NCBI GenBank assembly: GCA_002633005.1
Contig: NMRA01000495.1
Location: 98,837 to 162,836, forward strand
Length of the DNA stretch: 64,000 nucleotides
From: Phoronis australis
Taxonomy: Eukaryota; Phoronida; Phoronidae
Direction: 5' to 3'
Every line of letters starts with the position of its first letter. The stretch's first letter is position 1. A program made the translations under genes and the position numbers. Below are positions 52,101 through 64,000 of this stretch, in pieces. Below the pieces are notes generated by a model. That model was not told the DNA's origin and did not search any database. It saw only the letters and a program-made list of their open reading frames with translations.

Positions 52101-55100
52101 TTTTTCATAAAAGCTCCCTGTGCACGGGACATTTTTGATAGTGCTTAATCTCTGAAAGAATAGGATTTCAACTTGCCAAGGTTCCACAAGAGTGAGTGAA
52201 AAATGAGGGTCATAGGAGCTTTAAAGGGATGTTGCCAAGGTTACACACTAACAATCATGAATTGAAAGTTCACCAAATTTAAAAACAAAGCTATTTAGAC
52301 CAGCACAACAGCTAACTAGTAACATGTTCTTTAAAAAGAAGCTCTCAACTAATGACATCATACCAAGACGACCAATTCTGTGAACTAATGTATGCAGTGA
52401 TCCTGTTGGATGGTGCAGAACATACCAGAAGTGTGCTTGTGTGTCAATGAATTTTACTTAGTAAATTCTGGAAGAGACCTTAGAAGTCTTTGTTTGGTAA
52501 TGATGTATTAAAAGTGGCTTGTTATATATTTGCCCACAGAGGTCACTGTAATGTGACTGAGTGGGTGGAATGCCTTAATTTGTAAAAAATCATATTCCAA
52601 GCTTGAAGAACATAGAGACTTATAAACTAGGAAAAGGGCTGAGAGTATAACTTTAAGTAAGTACACCTCACCTGTTAGTGTATCAGAGCATGTGTCTCCT
52701 TTATATCCCACAGGACAGCTGCAACGCGCCTGTGAACCGTCTATGTAACATGATCCACCGTTCCGACACATGGTGCTGGCAGGCGGAGCTTCGCACAGCG
52801 TCAAGTTACAAAACTCACCTGCAAGTTAATCCACAAACAACAAAACATTAACATCACACAGATGGATAAAACTAAGCTCTGGAGTTTTACTTCATGCAAA
52901 TATTAATGAATCAATTGAAATTTCATTAACAGACCACATTAAACTTTCGCTGTATTTCAGTAACAAAAAAATTCAAAGCGTGACTTTCCAATGAAGGTTA
53001 CTTTAAATATTGCATCAGTTGTGGCTAAAAATCAACTATTAACAAATATTGNNNNNNNNNNNNNNNNNNNNNNNNNNNNNNNNNNNNNNNNNNNNNNNNN
53101 NNNNNNNNNNNNNNNNNNNNNNNNNNNNNNNNNNNNNNNNNNNNNNNNNNNNNNNNNNNNNNNNNNNNNNNNNNNNNNNNNNNNNNNNNNNNNNNNNNNN
53201 NNNNNNNNNNNNNNNNNNNNNNNNNNNNNNNNNNNNNNNNNNNNNNNNNNNNNNNNNNNNNNNNNNNNNNNNNNNNNNNNNNNNNNNNNNNNNNNGGTGG
53301 GGCAGCTATTGGTTCAGACTATTACACAATCTGTACATAAAGTAGGGACTCCTACACTCTGATGGGCTACTAGCCAAGCCTCTCATGTCAGTCAATGCTG
53401 TTGACAAAAAATAGCACTTTCTGACAGCTCAGTATTTGAGAAATTAAATACATCGGTTTGTATTAATGCAGGCATATCCACACAGAACACATTAGCACTT
53501 TCAACATGCATTTGCCATTGTTTATGCAAGTGGTGTGGAATATCGGAGAAGCAATGAGGATCGAGAACTTAGATATGGAACACCAGCATATCGAACGTAA
53601 CACGATATAATTCTTTAGAGGAAGTAACGTCAAGAGATTTTATACAAATGGTACATCCATTGCATTTATCTTGATTACGTTTTAAAACTTACGTCTATTT
53701 TATGAAGGAATGTGATAACAAAGTCTCAGCCTTTAATTCTAAGTGCTTTATAATAATAATAATAACAATAATTCTAAGCCATTTGTATGCCAGTTCAAAC
53801 AGCCCATATTTTGAGACAGTATAAATTTTGTGGTTCAAACTTCTTAGTTAAAACCCGAACCACTCAACAGAGGGAGTTTGATTTAATTGATAGGGAGTTG
53901 AGTCATGATCTCATGCTGAGTTGAATAGCATTCTTAGTGTGCTGACATGTGGCCCACGACTTTCGAAAAAAGCAGCGAACAATTCAAACATAACATTCTT
54001 TAAATGCAAAAACAAGTCAGTTTACTTGGAGTCCCCAAAATATAATATCCTGTCATTTAAACATCCCGAACATTGAATAGCAAATCTGTGTCATTCATTT
54101 CTGTCACTTTTTGTACCAAACATTCAATAATCTCCCTCATCCAATCATTGATCATTCAAAATGAAAGATTTCTAAGCTCAAATAACACCTTTCTAGCTTT
54201 AAGCTTTTCTTTTTAACTCCTAGCAAGACTTCACCATTTAGTAGAACTCAACAAAATACTCAATTTTTGCAATATAGAACTCTCCAGAAAGTGCTTATGA
54301 AGAGGTTTATTTATTACCAGTTTGATAAATACAGTCTTCGTAGGCTTCAAGACCCCTACACTAAAAGCAACATGTTACTGGGGACAATCTATGAAAGGAT
54401 GGCTTTTTCATAAAAGCTCCCTACGCATGGGACATTTTTGATAGTGCTTAATCTCTGAAAGAATAGGATTTCAACTTGCCAAGGTTCCACAAGAGTGAGT
54501 GAAAAATGAGGGTCATAGGAGCTTTAAAGGGATGTTGCCAAGGTTACACACTAACAATTATGAATTGAAAGTTCGCCAAATTTAAAGACAAAGCTATTTA
54601 GACCAGCACAACAGCTAACTAGTAACATGTTCTTTAAAATAAGCTCTCAACTAATGACATCATACCAAGACAACCAATTCTGTGAACTAATGTATGCAGT
54701 GATCCTGTTGGATGGTGCAGAACATACCAGAAGTGTGCTTGTCTGTCAATGAATTTTACTTAGTAAATTCTGGAAGAGACCTTAGAAGTCTTTGTTTGGT
54801 AATGATGTATTAAGTGGCTTGTTACATATTTGCCCACAGAGGTCACTGTAATGTGACTGAGTGGGTGGAATGCCTTAATTTGTGAAAAAAAATCATATTC
54901 CAAGCTTGAAGAACATAGAGACTTATAAACTAGGAAAAGGGCTGAGAGTATACCTTTAAGTAAGTACACCTTACCTGTTAGTGTATCAGAGCACGTGTCT
55001 CCTTTATATCCCACAGGACAGCTGCAACGCGCCTGTGAACCGTCTATGTAACATGATCCACCGTTCCGACACATGGTGCTGGCAGGCGGAGCTTCGCACA

Positions 55101-58100
55101 GCGTCAAGTTACAAAACTCACCTGCAAGTTAATCCACAAACAACAAAACATTAACATCACACAGGTGGATAAAACTAAGCTCTGGAGTTTTACTTCATGC
55201 AAATATTAATGAATCAATTGAAATTTCATTAACAGACCACATTAAACTTTCGCTGTATTTCAGTAACAAAAAAATTCAAAGCGTGACTTTCCAATGAAGG
55301 TTACTTTAAATATTGCATCAGTTGTGGCTAAAAATCAACTATTAACAAATATTGCCCATTTAGTTTCAACTCCGGAGGTTTCCAAATCCAGACATCAATC
55401 TTATGCATTATTGAGTGTTTGTGCACTTTTTTGTCTTACATAGTCACAACTTGCACGCCAATTAACTACCACGATGGTGAACCATTCGTCACGACAGAAA
55501 TATTGGACAACAAACCAAATCCAATTGTCCAATTGTCATCGTATTTTATCAGAGAAAATGACCCCAACCTAAGCTTTGATGATGGATTCAACAAACAGTT
55601 AAAAATCACTAGTTTCATTGAATGATATTGCAATTTATTATAGCCGGTGTTTAATTGGTGCGAAGTCAGCACTTGTGTGGTAATTGCCCAGCTCCACACA
55701 AAAGGAACTAATAGATCAGTGGTCTTGATGAGGAGAATTGAAGATGCCAGCGATTCTAGTATAAATCTGTTGATGAAGTGCAAGGTGCCATGAAATGGGC
55801 TGGAATTCCAATGGCCCAAAAACTAAAAGCAAGCACACTCGCTTTGCTTTGCTTACACTCAAACACATCTAATTACTTTTCATCAAAAACCTATGAACTG
55901 ATTCTGTTTAGCTTGCCAGTCATTTCTTGGGGCTACTAAATTAAATCTGGGGGCACTTTGAGCTGCTCCCGATCAAACAGTAATTCCCTCCCCCAAGTCG
56001 CCACAATTGTCCCCAATGTTAGCATAGCTTTCAAGGGTCGTTGTAGCAACACTGCTGGCTAAGCTCTTCAGGACATACCGGCAGCTTCAGGAGGACACAA
56101 ACAACGATATCCAGGGACAGGTTGGACGTTCTCCTGGCAGGTGGAGCCACGGGCACACTCGTGACTTTCGCAATATCTGACTGGACACTGGCTGACTGAA
56201 TAACCACCAGATGGAGCTGTCAAATCAAGGTTCCTCGATTCCACAGCAACGCTCCGTATACACCCATGGAATCCTGTTGAACAGAAAATGTGCTTTTATT
56301 ATTACTTCCTCCGTAGTTTTAAACCCAGAAAAGGATTGTGATACTTTTCTAAAAACTGTCTGAAATGTAAAACAGATTTTTTAAGTTTAATCGTATAAAG
56401 TACCTAATTTTTTCACCAAGATGATGTAAATACCAAAAATGTTTGACAACAGCCAAGTGTTATACTGTTACCTTAATTTCATCAGCGACTGGAAGATGGC
56501 GCATCATGCGCTATCACAACAACAAAACTTCTCTCACAACTCAACAGGTTCATAGGTCACTATCATGCTGAGGAAGGTCAACAACATGCTGCCTGCAGCT
56601 CCACCTATAAGTCAACAACTCTAAGTTTCACAATACCTTGCACAGAGAGCAGCAGGTCTGTAGGAACCCCTCCTATGTATGTGACATCACCATAGTCCAT
56701 ACTGACACTGCCTGCTGGAGATGTCCCGCGGATGACATCACCATCATCCACTCGCAACGATCCTTCCCGGTCTGAACGGGTCAGTGTGACCTTGTGCCAG
56801 ACATCCATGGTTAAACGCTGACCACTGGTGAGACTGACAGAGCCTGACCCGAGGTTGTAGGTGAACTTTGCATGACCATTCTCAAGTTCCAGTGCTGGAA
56901 AACGTATCAATAGTGGATCAATTACAATTAAACAAGCTGTTTTTACAGACATATATTCATAGAAGAACAGGGCACAAAAGATGGAGCTGCAGAACAGGAT
57001 GGAGTGCAAGATAACATACAGCAACTTCAACAGGAAACACACATCTCTTGCATTGTGGGAACATAAAAACGTCTTGTTGAAAACAAATTTTCTTATTCTA
57101 GCAAACTAAACGAGCTGAATTGACACAGACAAAGCTCCATTTCTTTCATTCACTGACATTTTGCAACATTGTACTTTTTGTGTGAATAACTTTAAATTTA
57201 AGAATATCCCACAAAATAACAGTGGCACTATGATGGCATAAAGATCGCAAAAATGAAAAATGGTTTGAAATCCCTCTCCCTTAAATCTCCATTCAAATCA
57301 CATGAGTGAACTGCAGATGGCGCTGAACATTGTCCACCAAGAACTCTATCGCCATCTAGTGATAAAGCACATTTTCATTATGTTGTTGCTAATACATTGT
57401 AGAATGGCTAGCAACAATAAAAGCTGAAACGGTCACTTGTTAATGTTCTAGCAAGTAGTATTATGTGTACTCACCAAATGAGTCTGGACTCTTGGCATTG
57501 TACAATACAATGCCAGTGTGGTTAACAGGCTTTATCTCTATGGAAAAGTCTGTTCTCCTGGATCTTGTGAAAATGCTGGAGAATGTCAGATATCCGTCTC
57601 CAGTGAAGAAGGGCTGGCTGATGGGCGTTACTAAAACCAAAATTGTCCAAAATCAATTTACATTGTTTATAACTGCAATGAAGCAAGCATTAAAAGATTT
57701 TAATGTAAGCTGACAAGTCTATTCATATTCATATTCACATCACTGCTGTTACTGACACCAAAACAATCAAAAATCAATTATTATTACAATTATTGCAAAG
57801 AAGCAAACTTCGGTATAAACTGTTTACCTACTTATATTTAGCAAATTGTCTGAGACACTGGTCATGCGACAGAAAACCAAAAGTTGATTGACCTGTTTCT
57901 CAGATTTTCTTCATTCACATGTTCACCAAAATTTTAAACAGAAACATTTGGACAACCAAACCACAAACTAGACTGAAGCAATTGGTGCACCTGTCCAATA
58001 CAAAAATATCATCATGATAAAAGTAGTTTTCTTGTCATGGAGCTCTTTTCTAACTGAAGTCATGGAAATGTACCTTGGGAACACGTCTGCCCACTGAACC

Positions 58101-60592
58101 CCACAGGACAAGTGCAGCTGCTGCTTGTGTCACTAATGACATGACACTGTCCACGCTGACTACAGGTGGTGCTTGTGCATGGTGTGTTGGCACACTGAGC
58201 GATCCCCCGACCGCCAGTGGCTTCATGCCAGGAGATGGACTGGACACGATCACCTCCAATCTACAAAGAACCAAAAAATCAATACACGACATCAAACTTA
58301 GAGCCACTGTTACAAGTAGTTGTACCCTTTTTGATTGATTTCTGTAACACCCTTGCGTACAACACAAATTAGCTAACCAATCGCAACAGAAGCACTGGTT
58401 GTCAGGATGATTACGCAATTCTTGTTTCCACGAGCGAAGTGTTTTACTTTTGAGGCAACATGATGTTTTCTCACAAGCTGTTTTCTTTTCAAATATGCCA
58501 CAATGCTTTTACACACACATTTTTTTCTCATAAGCCACGGTATAAAAATAAAAAATAAAATGAAAAAGATGACAACTGAAAAAAATTAAATTCGTTCACA
58601 ACTTGAAATACTCGAATGTAGAATAAGGGACACATTCTAAAACATTTTCCATAATTAAACACTGAAAGTCTTACTTTAAATTCTTGAATACATCCAATGA
58701 ATCCCTGTTGAAATCCCACGTCACTTTGTAGAAGGTTATAGTCAGGAGCGCCCCCTAGTAGGAGCTTTGAAGAAACACTAAGACCTTGCGATGCTCCTGC
58801 AATGAATGTAAAACATTAGCTTTTTATTATTATCTTATTTTGCTCACATAAGTACAGAAAATGCAAGAAAAAACACAAGACAAAGAGAATATTAAATAAA
58901 AGAACAAGTGAAAACACAGATAGCACAAACAGTCAGAGAGTAATTTCCACTGTGGTCTGAAGTTACAATAATTAGATGCTAAGAAAAGTTTCAACCAATG
59001 GTTACCATAGAAATGCATGACAAGGCAATTGAGTGGGTGCAAAAATCATTGCAAAATATCAGTCTGTCATTAGTAATAATGAACAGTCAGACAATCATTA
59101 ATACCAGACACATATTTCAATGCAAAAATCAATTTAAGTTGCACTATAAAGCGAAAATAATTGTTCTCACACTTATACATAATGCACTCTTATGACAAAA
59201 TTCCATATTAAATTTCCATCTTCCATAGAAAATTCAGGAACCTTTAATCCACAACAAATTAAGAGTGACACTTGCAATCATTATCATTTAACACACCATG
59301 TAACAATTTCTGATAACATTCAGACATACATGTCAATCAAGCAATACTCCAATTTTAGACCAGAAACACTCTTTGACGAAAACAAAGATTCTCACGACTC
59401 TTCCGTGATATTTCATAAAAATTTAGAGATTTTCCGAGGCAAAAACAAAATTCCAAGACTTTTCCAGTCTGTACAAACCATGAAACACAAAAAGAACACT
59501 TACAGTGGAAACATGTGTACAGCCAGACACACAATTCAATGGGCCATAATAAGCAATACAACTAAACCTCGCTTTAGTCCAGCCATCACATTGGTAACAT
59601 TTCCCAAGCCTATTTCTGGAACAAGGCTGGCCAGTAACCACGGTACAAAGGGTTCAGGCTTCAATAATCCTGACCTCTGGGTTGGACATTTCCCCAGGGG
59701 TGGAGAGTATGATCAGACTGTCACTAGAGGCCTCCTAAGGCTTAATATGCTTCACGATGCAAGAAATGTCACGCAACCAAAAAAGCGTAATCTGTACCTG
59801 GCCCGTCAGTGGAGAACTCCTGGCCTTCAGTAATAAGTGAAAGTGACCGTCCGTTTCTCGAGATCCTGACAGAGTACCATTGATTCAGCTGAGTACGTGG
59901 ACCTCTCAACACAGCAGTGCCAGAGCCTACAAAATTATTCCTTTTTAAATGAAAGGGCTATATTACAAGTGACTGAGTTTAGTACCTTTCATTCCATCCA
60001 TTAAATACTGTCTGTAAAAACATTGGTAGTCTTGATTTTTACAGCCAAAATAAATGACATAAAACATTAAGGTATAAGAAAAATATATAACAAAATTTCC
60101 TCGACAGATCATAAAATGCTTTTAAAATCATGGTATTTAACCTATGACTAATAAGTAAAAATTGTTGTTTGAACTAACCCAGATTCATGCGAACTTCCAT
60201 TACTGAGGAAGTCAAACCAAATGACAAAAAGTCGCCATCCTTTGTCCCCTGCGACATGTAACAAATAAGGCCATCTGAAGCGCCAGTGCGAAATGTTAAC
60301 AGGATGTTTGTGACAGTTGCGACACCTGTGGGTGGATTTAACTCCAGAAATGACGGTCCTCTAAAGAATGGAACAGTGCTTCTCAAATCTGAAATAACAT
60401 CAATTCATTTGTAAAGTAAACACTTTTAAACATTTCGAAAATAAAACATTTTCAATCTTAAAGGTCAAAATATTCAGTCTCCTTTATGAGAACATATCTA
60501 TTGAAACAAGAGAGACAAACTTTTGCTCAACTGATCATGAGCCCCCATAGAAAGCAGTGTGAACTGATGGGCCTACCCTCATTGTAAATATT

Positions 60593-60638
<46 letters not shown>

Positions 60639-63267
60639 AATAAAATATGAATTCACAAAGATCATGTCTTAAAACTCCATGTAGTGCCACCTGGTTTAGG
60701 TTCATGGTTTGATTTCAGTTTAATATTAATAGCAACTTAGCATTTCTAATTACATCTTATAACGCCTGATTGTAATTCATTGATTGCTTCTACAGGATGA
60801 TTCGGTACCACTAACTAGACAATGATTTATGCCCGCTTGTGACCATGGCTTGACATAATTATGGTGGCGCAGGACTTTAAAGAGAGGAAATATCCAGGAC
60901 CCCATGGAGAATAGAGGAAAACTGACGTCTATAATCCTGTCTCAACAATATGAAGTAAACAAATGATAGAATAGAGAATTGATGGATTACAGGAAATAAA
61001 ATCTATTCTCACCAAGAGTTTCATTGCAGTACTGGCCAGCACGGGACAGAGGACAGAGACAGTAGAACCCAGATCCTATTGGGATGCATGTTGAGCCCGC
61101 CGCACATTCATTGTTCTGGTGGCAGCCATCTTTGACGTATTCGCAGTTCATCCCATGATGCAACGCATCGCAGACGCATGTGTACGAGCCAGGGCTGGAT
61201 GTGCAGTTGCCGTGGATACAGGGGTCGGCTGTACTGTTACAGAGTTCAGCGTCACACTGAGTAATGTTGGAACTACTCGCAGCTGAGTCGGGACTGAAAA
61301 CATACGGGAGAAGACTGAATAACAAATTGTTATTGAATAACAAATTGTTATTCAGTGAGTGTCACAAATTAAAGTAAAACCTAGAAAATAAATTATGTGA
61401 AGGCTTCAGCAAGATTTAGATGTTCATATCATATCTTACAAAATTAGTAGAAAGAGGAAATCAGAATTTGTAAATTCCTTGAGAGAAAAGATTATGCGCC
61501 ATTTGTGACCAACACATTGTAGAAGATGAATATAATTTATTACGAATTAAGACCAAATTTCAAGATTATAGTACGCATGAACTACGAAATAACCTTAGAA
61601 AATGTCATGCTGACATGAGATAAAATTTAAATTAAGCAATTGAAAGTATTAGTTAGCAGCTGGAAACAGAAGAGACGAATGGAGATTGTTACATACTGAG
61701 TAGAACAAAGAAATAACCTTAATATTACAGACTGAGTGTAGAATTTGTTAAAAATTAGTTCAACACTGTTTTGTTATCCAATATTAAAACTAGTTTTGCC
61801 ATCTAGCCAAAATTTTCAGCAGAGTATAGCATCTTTTCCTATGACAGCAACAACTGTAAATTTCATTTTGCGTTTTGGCCGTTGCATAGTATTAACCAAT
61901 TGAATATTATCAGGCATTGCACGAACCCCGTACTATATATATTACATTCCATATTTGCAGGGTTCCCAAAATGGCCAGTGTCATTGAATGTACAAACAAC
62001 CTTACATTTGGGGTAATGAGCAATGTCCTGAATACAGTCAAAGGGTTCTTTTTCTACCATAAAAGATTCCGGGTAATTCTCTTCAAAGCATTTCTACATT
62101 GAACAGCCCACTCCTACCTGAACTTCACTCCATCAATGCTCACTTGCAGCACACAACCACTGAGACCTCGTGCAACACCAGTGCGTGTCATGACACGTGT
62201 CATATCTGGAACACCACCAACATGCACGCAGCCATCTGTGTTGAGCGCCTCCAATGATCCTGTGGCTCCACCTTGTGTTGTGCTGAGAAACAAAAGAACA
62301 GAGGGTGTAATGGCTGAACAAATTAAAAAGACTGATGTTTACGCTTGCATCTCAACACATTGGTTTCATATTACAATATTGCTTCATTACGTAACAATTT
62401 CCACATCCTGAATTCAACTCTCCTCTTCATAGAGGTAAAACATGCATTGCGTGACTGATCGAGTTTTCGTAAGGTAAGAACGGAACTTTTGAGCCAAGTC
62501 AGACAAATGAAGAACAATATAGTGTGCCAGCAGTTTACAGCTGTCACACATTAAGTACTCTTAGGACGCGCGGCATTGTGAATAAATGCCGCAGAATTAC
62601 AGAAGACATTGTGATATTCTTGAGGTGGCTACTAGAGGATCAGTGTTGGCGAAACGGTGATAATCTGAGATCAGCCTCTGTGCGAATTTAAACCCACAAT
62701 CCCCGTGGTGAAAGTCTAACGCTATGCTGGTAGAGTTAAACTTAACATGATAAATCACAAACACACAATGTATTTTAATTATTATTAATTGTTTCATAGC
62801 TATGGTCAATGCTAATAACTTATCAAAAGTCAAATCCTTCAATCAATAATCCTAAAAATTAATGCATTTTTCAGTCTTAAACCAACAAAACCAACAATGG
62901 CCCTTTAATGACTTACAGAAATGAACATACTTAGAGAAATGATGAGATGTCATCAATTTCTACCACTTCCTAATGAAGACCCAAGGTAACAAGTGGGGTG
63001 ATTTTCACATGGATAAATGAATCGTCTCAATTACTACTCAAGCACTGTGACAGTAACATCGTGATATTAATGTTCCCTATCCTTCAAGTTGAGCAGCTAC
63101 GCAGTAATGGCATTTCTTGCATAATAACTAAGTTATGTTAAAAAACTAAAAAATTCACCTGTAGCCTGCCACGATTAACTGAGCCCGAGTCCCATTCCTT
63201 TCAACAATAGCAGACAACCAAGTGTGCAAAGGTAATAGTTCACTCGTTAAGACACCATCACCGGCAC
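46172..63267 (-). CDS. Secreted laminin-G/EGF matrix protein, agrin/perlecan/pikachurin type (5' partial, 3' complete)
   Basis: Exons, 5' to 3': 63267-63159, 62282-62118, 61293-61013, 60388-60179, 59926-59798, 58796-58675, 58260-58074, 57630-57475, 56894-56637, 56273-56079, 55121-54975 and/or its copy 52818-52672, 50771-50699, 49956-49881, 49404-49352, 48912-48826, 47595-47477 and 46353-46172 (TAG). Phases agree throughout, giving about 849 codons when the duplicated EGF exon is counted once. Domain order: end of LG1; two EGFs in exon 61293; LG2 (ends GFIGCIQEF); one EGF in exon 58260; LG3 (DVWHKVTLTRSDREGSLRVD, then GFHGCIRS); two EGFs; LG4 (ending GFNGCIAQVRFG and DVYSCSEI). The protein stops just after LG4 with no membrane segment, so it should be extracellular. 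LG-EE-LG-E-LG is the agrin order; an additional EE-LG follows. LG modules bind dystroglycan, heparan sulfate or integrins in known members. The exact ortholog cannot be settled from this part. Confidence 0.92.
46980..47400. repeat. Possible dispersed repeat in the last intron of the laminin-G gene
   Basis: AACAAGAGCAATGCAAGGCA and, further on, CAAATTTTATGAAGATCCTA with GCCACTAGGTGGTGCACC resemble a dispersed repeat type I associate with aquatic invertebrate genomes. It has no clear terminal structure and no coding content. Confidence 0.3.
50983..53051. repeat. Direct duplicate, copy 1 (about 2.07 kb), ends at the N gap
   Basis: From GGTGGGGCAGC at 50983 to AACAAATATTG ending at 53051, the sequence matches 53296-55354 almost base for base, with scattered substitutions and small indels. 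The right end of this copy is the last known base before the gap. Confidence 0.95.
52672..52818 (-). CDS. EGF exon, copy 1 of the duplicated block
   Basis: This 147-base exon, phase 1 on both sides, encodes one EGF module with six cysteines (CEAPPASTMCRNGGSCYIDG then CSCPVGYKGDTC). Its acceptor is CAG at 52819-52821 and its donor is GTGAGG. It differs from the copy at 54975-55121 by one synonymous Thr codon in the stretch compared. Because the exon is phase-symmetric, a gene model that used both copies would stay in frame and gain a spurious EGF. I think only one copy belongs in the real gene. Confidence 0.8.
53052..53295. other. Assembly gap of 244 N
   Basis: A run of unknown bases sits exactly between two copies of the same 2-kb sequence. 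A single further N is at 50561. Reading frames called through the gap are meaningless. Confidence 0.99.
53296..55354. repeat. Direct duplicate, copy 2 (about 2.06 kb), starts at the N gap
   Basis: This copy begins at the first known base after the gap. It ends at 55354 in sequence that continues as unique DNA (GCCCATTTAG). Differences from copy 1 are SNPs and short indels spread evenly, including a longer ATA run near 53750, as two alleles would show. Confidence 0.95.
54975..55121 (-). CDS. EGF exon, copy 2 of the duplicated block
   Basis: This is the same 49-residue EGF module as at 52672-52818, with a GTAAGG donor in place of GTGAGG. It lies on the upstream (transcript 5') side of the sequence gap, next to the EGF exon at 56079-56273, to which it splices in phase 1. 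Confidence 0.8.
60595..60636. repeat. AAT microsatellite
   Basis: A pure run of about 14 AAT units lies in the laminin-G gene intron between exons 61013 and 60388. Confidence 0.95.
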
Positions 63268-64000
63268 CTGTCAAAATTTAATTCTCAGTTGAAATAACAG
63301 TCATCAGTGACCGCTCAGATGTGAACTGATTTACTATGATAGCAAGCTTTATTATCAATGAGAATGACATATCAAAAGGATGGCTAGGTGTACGGTGAAA
63401 TCTCATCCTTTCAGAGTGGATGATTTTTATTTTTGCAGATACGAAGCATCAAGTCAACTGAAGGAACTATTAGACAATGTTCGGAAATTTGAAGGCAATT
63501 AAAGAAAAAGTTGGTGAAATTCTATGGTATAAGGAAAATGCTGATCTTGTTGAAACATGTGATTATTTTCACAGCGTTTTAAAGATTGATGCATAAATCT
63601 CTCAGTAAGTTGCATTTAGAATCTTGATCAGCCATTTTTGAGATATGATGATGCCAAATTAGCCAAAGTTTGAAGTTTTCCTAGGGTTATTCATAACCTT
63701 AAATGCTATCCGGAACTCGCAAACTCAGTGTTTCAAAGAATTGAACATTAGACCATCACAAAGGCAATGCCAAATTTTGTTTAGTCAACAATTATCTTCA
63801 CTTCATGACCAGAGCTGCATTCCACAGACTCTAAAATTTGTGATCATGCAAGTCTCAGCGAGATATCGCCATGCATTGCAAGAGAAACTGGTGAACACAC
63901 AAGCTTTTCTTGCAGGTGTTTTGCGTCGACGGAATGCTACCCAGGTAATCACGTTTGTGCTAAATAGATTTCATAATTCTAAACATTACATACCAAGATT
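63268..64000 (-). other. Intron at the 5' side of the laminin-G gene part
   Basis: The exon at 63159-63267 is phase 1 at its start, so at least one more exon (the start of LG1) must lie upstream. None was recognised before the window edge. Confidence 0.6.

Noticed and set aside
52991-53362. Frames running through the N gap
   Set aside because: They consist mostly of unknown residues; the gap creates them.
59192-59833. 213-codon plus-strand frame inside the laminin-G gene
   Set aside because: It covers intron and runs antisense over the start of the exon at 59798-59926. Composition is low-complexity (N, H, T, K rich) and no family motif is visible.

Overview
The window is nuclear DNA of an animal. 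It holds three intron-rich genes with canonical GT-AG splicing, interspersed with many short non-autonomous DNA transposons and microsatellites. The gene families (a GPI-anchor acyltransferase, a chromatin reader and a laminin-G/EGF matrix protein) are metazoan. The gene sizes and the abundance of tiny inverted-repeat elements would suit an invertebrate, and a cnidarian such as a coral or anemone is my best guess. That placement is inference, not something read off the sequence.

Layout. (1) 1402-8462, plus strand: the last seven coding exons of PIGW, the inositol acyltransferase of GPI-anchor synthesis. Its N-terminal exon is upstream or unseen. (2) 10521-25214, minus strand and convergent with PIGW: a complete eight-exon gene for a 519-residue nuclear protein. 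It has two winged helices, an AT-hook-like basic stretch, a tandem PHD finger pair and a C-terminal SAM domain. The N-terminal two thirds look like KAT6 (MOZ/MORF) and the SAM domain looks like SAMD1. There is no MYST acetyltransferase domain. (3) 25215-46171: about 21 kb with no gene I can support, holding several transposon-like inverted repeats and a possible THAP-domain remnant. (4) 46172-63267, minus strand: the 3' part of a secreted or matrix protein of the agrin/perlecan/pikachurin type. The order is LamG, EGF-EGF, LamG, EGF, LamG, EGF-EGF, LamG, stop; the 5' part lies beyond the window. Exon phases of all three models were checked by hand and are consistent from exon to exon.

Two things stand out besides the genes. 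First, there are two sets of small mobile elements that begin and end in CATG and are flanked by 5-bp target duplications: four copies of a 213-247 bp element, and one 67-bp plus one 147-bp element made of near-palindromic units. Second, about 2.06 kb inside the laminin-G gene, including one EGF exon, appears twice on either side of a 244-base N gap. The copies abut the gap on both sides, which points to two haplotypes laid end to end by the assembler rather than a real duplication.

The three genes have no evident shared pathway; this is ordinary eukaryotic gene neighbourhood.
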